From an uncultured Oscillatoriales cyanobacterium (lineage in GTDB: Bacteria; Cyanobacteriota; Cyanobacteriia; Cyanobacteriales; Microcoleaceae): a DNA stretch of 64,000 nucleotides. A program made the position numbers and the translations under genes. The notes beneath the pieces were generated by a model, which saw nothing but the letters and a program-made list of their open reading frames with translations, was not told the DNA's origin and made no database searches. Numbering within the stretch: position 1 is the stretch's first letter; each line of letters opens with the position of its first letter. The stretch is taken from positions 1 through 64,000 of the forward strand of contig CAITND010000092.1 in assembly GCA_903893625.1 (NCBI GenBank), read 5' to 3'. Shown here one piece after another: positions 8,721-16,844 of this stretch.

Positions 8721-10439
8721 TTAAAACAAGAAATAACGCTGCGCCATTGGTAAAACCTCCGCAGGTTCACAGGTTAATAATTGCCCATCTGCTTTGACTT
8801 GATAGGTTTCAGGATCAACATCAATTTTCGGTAACGCATGATTTAATTTCATGTCAGTTTTACTAATATTTCGAGTTCCTGAAACCGCTACACATTGTTT
8901 TTTTAACCCTAATTGTTCAGGAATTTTTGCCTCTAAAGCTGCTTGAGAGATAAAGGTTAAAGACGTAGATGAAATTGCTTTTCCAAAACTCCCAAACATC
9001 GGACGACCATAGACAGGTTGAGGAGTAGGAATACTGGCATTTGCATCCCCCATTTGTGCCCAAGCAATTAACCCTCCTTTAATGACTAATTCCGGTTTAA
9101 CTCCAAAAAAAGCAGGTTTCCATAAACATAAATCCGCTAATTTTCCCTCTGCAATTGACCCCACATAATTAGCAATTCCATGAGTAATAGCCGGATTAAT
9201 GGTATACTTAGAAATATAGCGTTTAACCCGAAAATTATCATGGGTTTCTGTGATATTTTCTGGGTCAGTTAATACCCCCCGTTGCACTTTCATTTTATGG
9301 GCAGTTTGCCACGTTCTAATAATAGTTTCTCCCACCCTTCCCATCGCTTGAGAATCAGAAGAAATCATACTAAATGCCCCTAAATCATGCAAAATATCTT
9401 CGGCGGCAATGGTTTCTCGACGAATTCGGGACTCAGCAAAAGCAACATCCTCTGGAATATTCCGATCTAAATGATGGCAAACCATTAACATATCTAAATG
9501 TTCTTCTAAGGTATTCATCGTATAAGGACGGGTGGGATTTGTAGAAGACGGTAAGACATTTTTCTGACCACAAACCTTAATAATATCCGGTGCATGACCG
9601 CCTCCCGCCCCTTCGGTATGATAGGTATGAATCACCCGATTTTTAAACGCTTCAATTGTCGTTTCTACGAATCCAGATTCGTTTAAAGTATCCGTATGAA
9701 TGGCAACTTGGACATCATATTCATCGGCAACTTTTAAACAAGTATCAATTGCTGCTGGGGTAGTTCCCCAATCTTCATGTAGTTTTAAACCCATCGCCCC
9801 CGCTACAATTTGTTCAACTAAACCTTGGGGTTGACTACTATTTCCTTTCCCTAAAAACCCTAAATTCATCGGAAACGCTTCCGCCGCTTCTAACATACGA
9901 TAAATATTCCATGCACCCGGAGTACAAGTGGTAGCATTTGTTCCCGTTGCGGGGCCAGTTCCACCGCCGATCATTGTCGTAATTCCTGATGCAATGGCGG
10001 TCTCTATTTGTTGAGGACAAATAAAGTGAATATGGCTATCAATTCCCCCGGCGGTGAGGATCATTCCTTCTCCGGCGATCGCTTCTGTAGCAGGGCCGAT
10101 AATAATATCAATATTATCTTGAATATAGGGATTTCCCGCTTTACCAATCTTATAAATTTTCCCATCCTTTATCCCCACATCTGCTTTAACAATGCCCCAC
10201 CAATCTACAATTAAAGCATTGGTAATCACTAAATCCACCGCTCCATCTGCACGGGAAATTGGAGACTGTCCCATGCCATCCCGAATCACTTTTCCGCCCC
10301 CAAATTTCACCTCATCTCCATAATTTGTATAGTCCCTTTCCACTTCAATTATTAATTCTGTATCTGCTAACCGAATGCGATCGCCCACCGTCGGCCCAAA
10401 GGTTTCTGCATAAGCCCGCCGATCCATTTTGTAACCCAT
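8721..10439 (-). CDS. ureC: Urease alpha subunit UreC
   Basis: UreC carries the dinickel active site that hydrolyses urea to ammonia and carbamate in the cytoplasm. I start it at the ATG at 10439 ([15 protein letters not shown]), because GAAGGAG lies just upstream; an in-frame ATG at 10454 would put that ribosome-binding site inside the gene. The protein is then 572 residues, the usual length. All metal ligands are visible: HIH near 137-139, the lysine to be carbamylated in GLKLHED near 219, His near 248 and 274, and Asp near 362; the flap motif with Cys321 and His322 is intact. ureB lies 76 bp upstream. Nickel-insertion genes are not in the window. Confidence 0.95.
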   Translation of the reverse strand: MGYKMDRRAYAETFGPTVGDRIRLADTELIIEVERDYTNYGDEVKFGGGKVIRDGMGQSPISRADGAVDLVITNALIVDWWGIVKADVGIKDGKIYKIGKAGNPYIQDNIDIIIGPATEAIAGEGMILTAGGIDSHIHFICPQQIETAIASGITTMIGGGTGPATGTNATTCTPGAWNIYRMLEAAEAFPMNLGFLGKGNSSQPQGLVEQIVAGAMGLKLHEDWGTTPAAIDTCLKVADEYDVQVAIHTDTLNESGFVETTIEAFKNRVIHTYHTEGAGGGHAPDIIKVCGQKNVLPSSTNPTRPYTMNTLEEHLDMLMVCHHLDRNIPEDVAFAESRIRRETIAAEDILHDLGAFSMISSDSQAMGRVGETIIRTWQTAHKMKVQRGVLTDPENITETHDNFRVKRYISKYTINPAITHGIANYVGSIAEGKLADLCLWKPAFFGVKPELVIKGGLIAWAQMGDANASIPTPQPVYGRPMFGSFGKAISSTSLTFISQAALEAKIPEQLGLKKQCVAVSGTRNISKTDMKLNHALPKIDVDPETYQVKADGQLLTCEPAEVLPMAQRYFLF

Positions 10440-10515
10440 TTTCCACTCCTTCAATAGTAAGCCCTTCAGGGCTTTCTTTAATCATTTAATTCTACAAGCC
10501 CAAGTCAAACTAAAA

Positions 10516-10905
10516 TTATTTTTTCTTTTTCCCCTTGTCTTTTTTATCTTTCTTAACCTTCTCTTTTTTATCCTTTTTATTTTCTTCGGGTAAATTCAAA
10601 TTTAACTGACCTTCCACTAACCCATTAAACCCATAGATTTCTAAACTACCCCCCATCAAAACTAACTCAACTTCCTGTTCATCTCCGGGTTCAAATCTAA
10701 CCGCAGTTCCAGCCGGAATATTTAACCGCATTCCCTTGGTTTTTTCTCGTTTAAATTTTAAGGCTTCATTAACTTCATAAAAATGATAATGCGACCCTAT
10801 TTGAATGGGGCGATCGCCTGTATTCGCCACTTTAACCTTTAAAGTCGGACGACCAACATTAAGTTCAATTTCACCTTCTTTAACAATCAGTTCTCCTGGA
10901 ATCAT
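10516..10905 (-). CDS. ureB: Urease beta subunit UreB with lysine-rich tail
   Basis: UreB is a structural subunit of urease. The family start [16 protein letters not shown] is at 10905, with AGAGGA twelve bases upstream, giving 129 residues. The frame is open 36 codons further to 11013, but that part is unlike UreB. The core ([37 protein letters not shown]) is normal. The last 25 residues are an unusual basic tail of alternating Lys, Asp and Glu; most bacterial UreB proteins stop at about 101-106 residues. The gene precedes ureC. No ureA is found upstream, although UreA is needed for the enzyme. Confidence 0.92.
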   Translation of the reverse strand: MIPGELIVKEGEIELNVGRPTLKVKVANTGDRPIQIGSHYHFYEVNEALKFKREKTKGMRLNIPAGTAVRFEPGDEQEVELVLMGGSLEIYGFNGLVEGQLNLNLPEENKKDKKEKVKKDKKDKGKKKK

Positions 10906-11309
10906 TGGTGGTTTCCTCTGATCATGATTAATATTCCTAACTACCATACACTGGGGACAACTGATAAGGTGTTCTCTATCTAAATTTAATACAGCCCGAT
11001 TCCCCCCACTCACGCCACACCTCCATAAACAATCTCAACAGTAAATTTTGGTGAGTAGCAGCTTAGGATTTTTCCCACTCCTGCCTATCTTTTGATGAAT
11101 ACATTATTGGTCTCTAAGCCTTTCTGAATATGGGTTTGAGAATCTTGTCGTCTGCTGAATAAATCAAAATTTTTCAGAAATTCGACAATTCCCCAAAAAA
11201 ATCGCTACCATATAATCAAGGCATTCAACCACTGAATGTCAACTGACTTTCAAGGTTCAGTTGACACCCAGGTTGTTAGCCGGCCAAATTACTAATATAA
11301 AGAATCAAT
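10906..11309. other. Gene-free stretch upstream of ureB
   Basis: This 404-bp stretch separates the divergent ureB and the orphan gene at 11310. I find no gene, and in particular no ureA, on either strand. It must hold the promoters of both units. A perfect inverted repeat lies at 11237-11266. I see no GTA-N8-TAC NtcA site in it. Confidence 0.6.
11237..11266. promoter_or_regulatory. Perfect 10-bp inverted repeat upstream of the orphan gene
   Basis: TGTCAACTGA and TCAGTTGACA are exact complements separated by 10 bp, and the repeat ends 44 bp before the ATG at 11310. It lacks a T-run, so an operator is more likely than a terminator. No regulator can be assigned. Confidence 0.4.
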
Positions 11310-12023
11310 ATGACATATTGTCCTAAAATGCAGACCCGTCTCGAAACGGTGGCAGAAAAATGTGATCCCCCAACATTTGAAAAGGTGGATAATCTTATCC
11401 CCCACTTAATTCGGTCAGACAAGTGGTATGAGCCAATGGTAAAGAGAACAAAGAAAGAAACCTTGGACTTAATAGACGACGCAATGGTAGGGCTTAATAT
11501 TGAATTAAATTCAACCGTGGCGAAGTCCTATATGTCTGCACACCCTATCGAATTATTAGAAGCTTGCTGGAATTTGGAGATATCATCTTTGCGTGGGCAA
11601 ATTTTTATCAAATGGTTAACGAAAAAATTAGCTGAAAGTGTGGAGCAAAAAATCAGGAAAGCAATTGACTGTCCCTTTGATCTGTCGGTTTTAGACGGGA
11701 AAGAAGTCCCATCCCTGAGTGAGATTATTAAGGAACTTCTTACGATTGATCCCAAATTAGATTACCTAATTTTGAAATGTGCCAATAACGTTTTTAAGGA
11801 ATGTTACGACTCAGAATTTGAAGTTGAGTCTGTCAATGAGTATGGTGATCTAGTCGGATACTATTGGCCAATAGTTCCAGAAGGGTTTGCAAATCTATTT
11901 CGGCAGGATTTGATCCATGCAGTTGAAAAGCATGATTTAACAATTTTTAACAAATTACTGTGTAGTCTTCCCTTGTTGAAAAGTTTACCCAAATTCACCT
12001 ATAAACCTCAACGTTTGATGTAA
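11310..12023 (+). CDS. Hypothetical protein, 237 residues
   Basis: I do not recognise this protein. It is soluble, mostly helical by composition, and has no signal peptide, membrane segment or catalytic motif that I can see. Features worth noting are a Cys-poor, charged N-terminal half (KRTKKETLDLIDDAMVGL), a central PSLSEIIKELLTIDPKLDY segment, and an aromatic stretch YGDLVGYYWPIVPEG near residue 182. It stands alone between ureB and a repeat-rich region that carries toxin-like genes, so it is probably accessory. Base composition is not obviously different from its neighbours. Confidence 0.6.
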   Translation: MTYCPKMQTRLETVAEKCDPPTFEKVDNLIPHLIRSDKWYEPMVKRTKKETLDLIDDAMVGLNIELNSTVAKSYMSAHPIELLEACWNLEISSLRGQIFIKWLTKKLAESVEQKIRKAIDCPFDLSVLDGKEVPSLSEIIKELLTIDPKLDYLILKCANNVFKECYDSEFEVESVNEYGDLVGYYWPIVPEGFANLFRQDLIHAVEKHDLTIFNKLLCSLPLLKSLPKFTYKPQRLM

Positions 12024-12048
12024 TTCGTCCTCAATATTAATTCCCATC

Positions 12049-12064
12049 GGGTGCGTAAGCACCC
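12049..12064. repeat. Short palindromic repeat GGGTGCGTAAGCACCC
   Basis: A 6-bp stem with a GTAA loop. It shares its sequence with the arms of the larger repeat at 12105-12199, so both belong to one repeat family (the GGGTGCGTAAG type common in cyanobacterial intergenic DNA). It also lies downstream of the gene ending at 12023, where it could help terminate transcription. Confidence 0.65.
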
Positions 12065-12066
12065 TA

Positions 12067-12105
12067 CTAATTTTTTTGAGGAATAGCAGAGAGTAAGGAG
12101 CGTAA
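12067..12105 (-). pseudogene. Remnant tail of a second copy of the 74-residue gene
   Basis: On the minus strand these 13 codons read LRSLLSAIPQKN and then a stop. The neighbouring gene at 12191-12415 ends in LRYLLSAIFEKNS. The DNA is likewise similar (TTACG-TTACT-TCTGCTATT pattern). Nothing further upstream of this copy remains, because the 95-bp inverted-repeat element begins right there. I read it as the 3' end of a former tandem paralogue. Confidence 0.6.
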
Positions 12106-12199
12106 ATTCGTAGGGTGCGTAAGCACAGCGCACGCACCAAAAGTTTATTAATCAATCAAAGTCGGTGCGTGCGGCTTCGCCTTACGCACCCTACGAATT
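12105..12199. repeat. 95-bp inverted-repeat element (MITE-like)
   Basis: The 19-bp outer arms AATTCGTAGGGTGCGTAAG and CTTACGCACCCTACGAATT are perfect complements. A second, 10-bp inner pair (CGCACGCACC, GGTGCGTGCG) nests within. The right arm overlaps the 3' end of the 12191-12415 gene and supplies its stop codon. There is no transposase inside. Confidence 0.8.
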
Positions 12200-12415
12200 T
12201 TTTTCAAAAATAGCAGAAAGTAAGTAACGTAAGGCATTATTAAAAACTTCTGATGTTTTAAAGACTTCAGCAACATCAGAATCTAATATGATTGTAATTG
12301 ATGATTCAGTTGTTTGCTTAATAAAACGATTAGGACGAGCTTTTTGATAATTCAAATGATATTCTGGAAGTAACTCGTCTCTAATAATTTTTTTTTCCAA
12401 TCGTTTCTTTTTCAT
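12191..12415 (-). CDS. Small antitoxin-like protein, 74 residues
   Basis: The C-terminal half (ITIILDSDVAEVFKTSEVFNNALRYLLSAI) resembles a family of small cyanobacterial proteins with a D-x-DVA-x-VF-x-(S)-x-x-VN-x-ALR pattern, usually encoded beside toxin genes and probably of ribbon-helix-helix type. The N-terminus is highly basic (MKKKRLEKK). It overlaps the upstream gene by 35 bp, so the two are co-transcribed. The last codon and the stop come from the inverted repeat at 12105-12199. Function as an antitoxin is inferred. Confidence 0.6.
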   Translation of the reverse strand: MKKKRLEKKIIRDELLPEYHLNYQKARPNRFIKQTTESSITIILDSDVAEVFKTSEVFNNALRYLLSAIFEKNS

Positions 12416-12941
12416 TTTTTAAATGAGCAGTTGCTATTAAATGATTCAATTCCTCTATCGCTATTAAAACCACACTTTCCCCTTCGGGACGATTAATAAC
12501 AATAATATCTCGATTCGCCACAACTTGGTCAAACAATTGAGATATATTTTCCCTAGCATCTTCCCAAGAAATTCGATTAAATTTCATCAGATTTAGCTTT
12601 AATTTTTCCTCTAATTTATCCGAATCAGTAAAAATTTGATGGAAATGACTACTAAAATAAACTACTTCATAATTAGCTGCTAATTCCTGATTTAACTGTT
12701 TCCATAAACTCAACCCTTCCCATTCAAAACGTTCTACTTCTTCCGGTGTAATTTCAGGAGAATCAGAAGGATCAGCCAAGTTTAATCGTGCTTCAAAAGC
12801 ATCAGCCCAATGATACAAACGTTGAATAGTTTCTTGAGTTAAAGGCAAAGATTCTGGCTCTAAATCACCCACTTGATCAGGTTCATCCCACCATAAAGGA
12901 TAACATCCATAATCTGTCATTAGTCTAATTTTTATAGGCAT
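12381..12941 (-). CDS. Fusion of an unknown N-terminal domain with a Phd/YefM-type antitoxin
   Basis: The first 115 or so residues form a domain I know only as uncharacterised (MPIKIRLMTDYGCYPLWWDEPD, then LYHWADAFEARLNL and a Glu-rich EITPEEVERFEWEGL). From about residue 119 (MKFNRISWEDARENISQLFDQV, then IVINRPEGESVVLIAIEELNHLI) it is a clear Phd/YefM antitoxin fold. Both parts are normally separate proteins. An internal ATG at the junction could give a free antitoxin. It is followed by an overlapping small basic protein and preceded by a toxin-like gene, so it may neutralise that neighbour. Confidence 0.7.
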   Translation of the reverse strand: MPIKIRLMTDYGCYPLWWDEPDQVGDLEPESLPLTQETIQRLYHWADAFEARLNLADPSDSPEITPEEVERFEWEGLSLWKQLNQELAANYEVVYFSSHFHQIFTDSDKLEEKLKLNLMKFNRISWEDARENISQLFDQVVANRDIIVINRPEGESVVLIAIEELNHLIATAHLKNEKETIGKKNY

Positions 12942-12962
12942 ATAATTGAACCTCTATAAAGA

Positions 12963-13400
12963 TTATTTGAGTTTTGTTCTCGGATTTGCCCCTACAATAT
13001 ACCCATTGTTGCCTATTGTAACTGCAATATATTTGATCTCACCCTTATAAAGAAATTTATAAACTGGACGGGGGTTAACTGTGTCTCTACCTTGGGAACT
13101 AACAATGCTTCCTCTGGTAATTGCTCCCATAACAACATCAACAATTTCATCTACATTGATTCCTATTCTAGCAAATTGATCGGCTTTCGCTAAAATATGC
13201 TGTAAACCTCGGTTTTCATCTCCCGTTTCTAAGAATACAATTCTATCATCCGCACATCTAGCAATTCGCACAATCTTTTCAGGATTATGCTTGATTCCTC
13301 TGGCTTGAAGTTCTGCAATTAAGGCAGATCTTTCAGTTTCATAGTCTGGATTTTGAGTCAAGGGCTTACTTACTATAATGTTAAAATTATACAATAACAT
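12963..13400 (-). CDS. Toxin-like protein related to CdiA-type RNase C-termini
   Basis: The 145-residue protein contains IVFLETGDENRGLQHILAKADQF, GINVDEIVDVVMGAI and, at the C-terminus, KYIAVTIGNNGYIVGANP. The pattern of a G-x-x-H after FLE-x-G and a closing V-T-x-G-x-NGYIVGANP is one I associate with BECR/EndoU-like nuclease domains found at the tips of CdiA and polymorphic toxins. No large toxin body is attached, so it would be a stand-alone effector. It starts 22 bp upstream of the Phd-fusion gene on the same strand. Assignment to the superfamily is tentative. Confidence 0.55.
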   Translation of the reverse strand: MLLYNFNIIVSKPLTQNPDYETERSALIAELQARGIKHNPEKIVRIARCADDRIVFLETGDENRGLQHILAKADQFARIGINVDEIVDVVMGAITRGSIVSSQGRDTVNPRPVYKFLYKGEIKYIAVTIGNNGYIVGANPRTKLK

Positions 13401-13554
13401 TATAACCGATTAAAAAGCGTACTCAAACTTTTATTGATCAAAAAAAGTGCGAGGAGCAAATTGTTAATGATTGGATTTACCCATCAATTAATTGCGCCTT
13501 ACGCACCATATAAACTATTTGATTAATAATACAAATGGGGACTTTATTTTGACC

Positions 13555-13794
13555 TTAATCCTCATCCCAATAAGATTGGTTATAACCGAGTTTTGTTGCT
13601 GCATCACGTTCCTTTTCAGTTAATTCATCCCAATATTTATCATCAGAATCAGGAGCGTCAGAGTCTTCTTCCCAACTAGCTTCATTCCAGCCTAAAGTGA
13701 CCCACAAAGCTTGCTCAACATCATTCATATCTGTCCAACTCAAATCATCCCAAGTGTCACCTGGATTACTTTCAATTTTCCGAATACTTGACAT
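13555..13794 (-). CDS. Small acidic tryptophan-rich protein, 79 residues
   Basis: The protein is strongly acidic and has six Trp residues. Two related units are visible: EQALWVTLGWNEASWEED and ERDAATKLGYNQSYWDED, each ending in LG(W/Y)N-x-x-(S)-W. The same W-x-ELT-x-x-E-x-x-AA-x-x-LGY pattern occurs in small proteins of bacteria and algae whose function I do not know. It begins at an ATG at 13794 preceded by GAGGTAATG, a good ribosome-binding site. It is unlinked to an operon. Confidence 0.65.
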   Translation of the reverse strand: MSSIRKIESNPGDTWDDLSWTDMNDVEQALWVTLGWNEASWEEDSDAPDSDDKYWDELTEKERDAATKLGYNQSYWDED

Positions 13795-13971
13795 ACATTA
13801 CCTCTGATAAATTATGTCGGAACAACACTAAGTTAACCCAAACTGGCTGAGTACAACTCGTACTCAATTCTACCAGCACCTGACACACAGCTTTTGACTT
13901 CTCCCCCAACTGATATTCCATCCTTTAATGTTTGCTACAAATACTTGATCGGGTGGCTAATAACTTTTTTC

Positions 13972-14027
13972 TATTCCCTATTCCCTATTCCCTATTCCCT
14001 ATTCCCTATTCCCTATTCCCTATTCCC
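13972..14027. repeat. Eight tandem TATTCCC heptamers
   Basis: Eight perfect head-to-tail copies, followed by degenerate CTGTTCCC units to about 14046. Shorter arrays of the same heptamer lie at about 2237-2262. Seven-base period arrays like this are typical of filamentous cyanobacterial intergenic DNA. Confidence 0.9.
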
Positions 14028-14139
14028 TCCTGTTCCCTGTTCCCTTGAATTAACTCAAAATAAAACCCCAGACCTATTAATTAAAAAGGTTTGGGGATAA
14101 ATTAAATTTTCAATTTTTGGGTTCAAGAAAAATAAAATT

Positions 14140-14162
14140 AGGTTCAATTTATTGATGAACCT
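14140..14162 (-). terminator. Terminator of the sugar transferase gene
   Basis: Read on the minus strand, AGGTTCA pairs with TGAACCT, and the stem is followed by AATTTTATTTTT. It lies 19 bp after the stop at 14181. Confidence 0.65.
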
Positions 14163-14180
14163 TGTATTTTTTATCTTGAA

Positions 14181-14915
14181 CTAATAAGCTCCATTATTTT
14201 TAGGAAAAATGACAACACCAATAGTTTTAATGACAATTCCCAAATCTGTCGAAAAATTCTTAAAGGTGACATAGTATAAATCCATCTGAACTCGACGAGG
14301 ATAGGGAATATCATTACGTCCTGAAACTTGCCACAGTCCAGTAATCCCAGGTCTAATGGTTAGGATTTTATCCATGTGACGACCATATTTATGTAGTTCT
14401 TCGACCACTAAAGGTCTAGGGCCAACTACACTCATGTCTCCCATTAAAACATTCCAAAATTGGGGAAATTCATCTAAACTTGTCACCCGTAAAAACCGAC
14501 CTATCCAAGTAATTCTAGGATCATGTTTGAGTTTGAAATTATTCTGAAATTCTTCTCGTAAATGGGGAGAAGTTTCCATCATTTGCGCTAATATTTCATC
14601 GGCATTACTCACCATCGTTCTGAATTTAATACATCCGAACAGCTTCCGGTTCTTTCCGACTCGTTCCTGTACATAAAAAACTGACCCTGGAGAGCTTAAG
14701 GCAATCAGCAGAGCCAAAATTAAGTAAACCGGAGCGAACAAAACCAGAACAGATAGAGAGAAGGCAATATCAAATAATCGCTTAAAAAATTCCTCGTCTA
14801 AACGCTGTCGAGAGAGGGGTCGAGGCATTGCTCGATAGGCCAAGGGCAGAACCCCCCGCCTTGTGAACCCACGCCGAAGTCCCTTACCAAAGATGAGTTG
14901 GCTATTGGCAGTCAT
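14181..14915 (-). CDS. Undecaprenyl-phosphate sugar-1-phosphate transferase
   Basis: This 244-residue enzyme belongs to the bacterial sugar transferase family (PF02397) that loads the first sugar phosphate onto a polyprenyl-phosphate carrier at the cytoplasmic membrane, starting exopolysaccharide or heteropolysaccharide repeat synthesis. It has a cytosolic N-terminus, one hydrophobic hairpin near residues 47-78 (LFDIAFSLSVLVLFAPVYL), then KFRTM, the DEFPQFWNVLMGDMSVVGPRP core and RPGITGLWQVSGR. It is the short form without an N-terminal CoA-binding-like domain. A glycosyltransferase lies upstream on the same strand, which fits a polysaccharide role. The sugar cannot be told from sequence. Confidence 0.88.
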   Translation of the reverse strand: MTANSQLIFGKGLRRGFTRRGVLPLAYRAMPRPLSRQRLDEEFFKRLFDIAFSLSVLVLFAPVYLILALLIALSSPGSVFYVQERVGKNRKLFGCIKFRTMVSNADEILAQMMETSPHLREEFQNNFKLKHDPRITWIGRFLRVTSLDEFPQFWNVLMGDMSVVGPRPLVVEELHKYGRHMDKILTIRPGITGLWQVSGRNDIPYPRRVQMDLYYVTFKNFSTDLGIVIKTIGVVIFPKNNGAY

Positions 14916-15155
14916 CTTACTCCTTCAATTCACACCACACACAGTCCTGATCATAAAGCCTCAAGACACCCAATATAGGTAATTCGGCTTTAGTTCGTCA
15001 AAATTCGGATAGAAAATCGTTCTTGACAGAAGGGGAAACCTCCTGTGGAGAAGGGAAATATAGCCCAAGTTATAAACCACTGTTAGAAGTATGCCTTGGT
15101 TTTCAACCTTCTGCGATCAGGAACCTATTTTCAAAATCTGAAATTAATTGGCATT

Positions 15156-16313
15156 TTAGCTGATATTTCCCGATTGAAATTGTTGCAAGCAATGCTCCAC
15201 GAATCCCAAGTAATGTTCTTGGAACTGTTTCGGGTTAAACCCAGAGGCGTTTAATCGAGCCATATCGGGATTGAACTTGTCCGTAGACTGCTCAAACGCT
15301 TCTACCGTCTCCACTAATGCCTCCTCGGTTTGGGAGGAAAAGAGTAAACCCGTTGCCGAATCTGGATATTGTCGCAGATCTCGCACCGTTTCTAAAGCGC
15401 CTCCCGCACCATAGGCAATTACCGGAGTCCCACAGGCTTGAGCTTCCACTAACGCCATGCCAAAATCCTCACAGGAGGCATAAACAAAGGCTTTAGCATC
15501 CCGCATATACTGGTCTACTACGTCATTGGGTTGCCACCCTAAGACCTGAACATTGGGTTTTGCCATCTCTTGAATTGCCTTTAATTCGGCACCTGTACCA
15601 ATCACCACTAACGGGTATCCGAGGCGATTGAAGGCTTGCACAATCAAGGAGATTTTTTTATAACTGACTAAACGACAAACGGTTAAGTAAAAATCTTGTT
15701 TTTGCGGCTCAAAGCCAAACCGCTCCACTTGCACCGGGGGATAAATTACCGTTGCTGGCCGACGATAACACCGCCAAATCCGTCGAGCCGTATGTTTAGA
15801 ATTGGCAATAAAATAATCAACCCGGTTCGCCGAGACCACATCCCATTGCCGCAAACGATGCAACAGATAGCGCGTAAACACCCCTTGCAGCCCCTTTCCG
15901 GCTAAACTGCTGTTGAGATAGTCAAAGGTTAAATCCCAGGCGTAGCGCATGGGGGTATGGCAGTAACAGAGATGCAGTTGATGGGGACTGGTGAGAACTC
16001 CCTTAGCGACAGCATGGGAGGAGGAGAGAATCACATCATAAGCTCGGACATCGAGTTGTTCAATGGCTAAAGGCAGTAAGGGCAAATATTTCTGCACCCC
16101 AGAGCGAGCCTGGGGAAACTGTTGCAGAAATGTTGTGCCAATGGAGCGTTGATACAAATAGCTGTCAGGGTTCGTGGATTCAAAATCAATCAGCGCGTAA
16201 ACATCCGCCTCAATATGGTTGAGAATTTCCTGAACAACGAGTTCTGAACCTCCTGTCGCCAGGGGTGTTAACCATTCATGAACCAGTGCGTATGTTAACG
16301 ACACAGCAAACAT
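15156..16313 (-). CDS. Glycosyltransferase family 4 (mannosyltransferase-like)
   Basis: The 385-residue protein has a GT-B fold. The N-terminal domain has ALVHEWLTPLATGGSE and LCYCHTPMRYAWDL; the C-terminal Glycos_transf_1 domain has the E-x7-E block EDFGMALVEAQACGTPVIAYGAGG near residue 281. WbaZ-like mannosyltransferases look like this. It likely adds a sugar from a nucleotide donor to a lipid-linked oligosaccharide on the inner face of the membrane. The sugar transferase gene at 14181-14915 follows after 240 bp without any other gene between, so the two may be expressed together. The exact donor and acceptor are unknown. Confidence 0.85.
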   Translation of the reverse strand: MFAVSLTYALVHEWLTPLATGGSELVVQEILNHIEADVYALIDFESTNPDSYLYQRSIGTTFLQQFPQARSGVQKYLPLLPLAIEQLDVRAYDVILSSSHAVAKGVLTSPHQLHLCYCHTPMRYAWDLTFDYLNSSLAGKGLQGVFTRYLLHRLRQWDVVSANRVDYFIANSKHTARRIWRCYRRPATVIYPPVQVERFGFEPQKQDFYLTVCRLVSYKKISLIVQAFNRLGYPLVVIGTGAELKAIQEMAKPNVQVLGWQPNDVVDQYMRDAKAFVYASCEDFGMALVEAQACGTPVIAYGAGGALETVRDLRQYPDSATGLLFSSQTEEALVETVEAFEQSTDKFNPDMARLNASGFNPKQFQEHYLGFVEHCLQQFQSGNIS

Positions 16314-16844
16314 CTAATCCAAGAGAGTGCAAGAATCAATATCCCACAGCTTGGGAATTCGAGAAAGATCTTTCTATCCTGCTTCTAACTGCTAATAAGA
16401 AATTTTTTATTTTCAACTCATCTAGGGTTTAATCACGTTTGTTATCATCTATTTCAACTTTTCCCATAAAATCACTATCTTTTTACCCAAATTAGGCTAT
16501 CCTGTTCTAAACTATTCGCAATCATCAAAGTCATCCAGGGTGCAGGGAAAATGTGGGTGGTGATACAAGCTGACTCCACCCTCAAATTCATGGGTATTGG
16601 CATAATAGCGGTCTAGCTTTTATTCAGAAGGTTAGCCCCGAATTACTTTTCTGTGGTGGGTGGGTAGTATTCTGCCTCAAGTACAGGTTACTTTCTCCTC
16701 CCCGATCAGATTTGGCAGAACCCAGAGGATATTAGATTCATGCTACTCAGCTAGTTACGGGTGAATTTCTTCCTACTAGCGGTCAGCAAAATACCAGTTC
16801 ATGAGTCTTTTTTTAAACCCCCAATTCAACCTTGAAACTCTTGA
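16314..16844. other. Gene-free divergent promoter region
   Basis: This 531-bp stretch lies between the divergent glycosyltransferase and sensor kinase genes. I see no open frame of note, no RNA gene and no clear inverted or tandem repeat. It presumably carries both promoters. Confidence 0.6.

Larger units (their letters stand above)
13795..14180. other. Gene-free stretch with heptamer array
   Basis: The 386-bp gap holds the promoter of the small acidic gene (minus strand), the TATTCCC array at 13972-14027, a hairpin at about 14063-14093 (CCCCAGACCT pairing with AGGTTTGGGG) and the terminator of the sugar transferase at 14140-14162. An open frame over 13894-14100 merely translates the heptamers. 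Confidence 0.7.

Noticed and set aside
10440-10454. Five extra codons at the start of ureC (ATG at 10454)
   Set aside because: They contain the GAAGGAG ribosome-binding site of the ATG at 10439, and family members begin at the latter.
10906-11013. 36-codon extension at the start of ureB
   Set aside because: It shares nothing with UreB proteins, and the family start MIPGEL has its own AGAGGA site. The frame could be open by chance.
13972-14027. Tandem heptamers considered as a CRISPR array
   Set aside because: The 7-bp units are head to tail without spacers, so it is a simple tandem array.
13894-14100. 68-codon plus-strand frame
   Set aside because: It is the translation of the TATTCCC heptamer array and has no family-like sequence.
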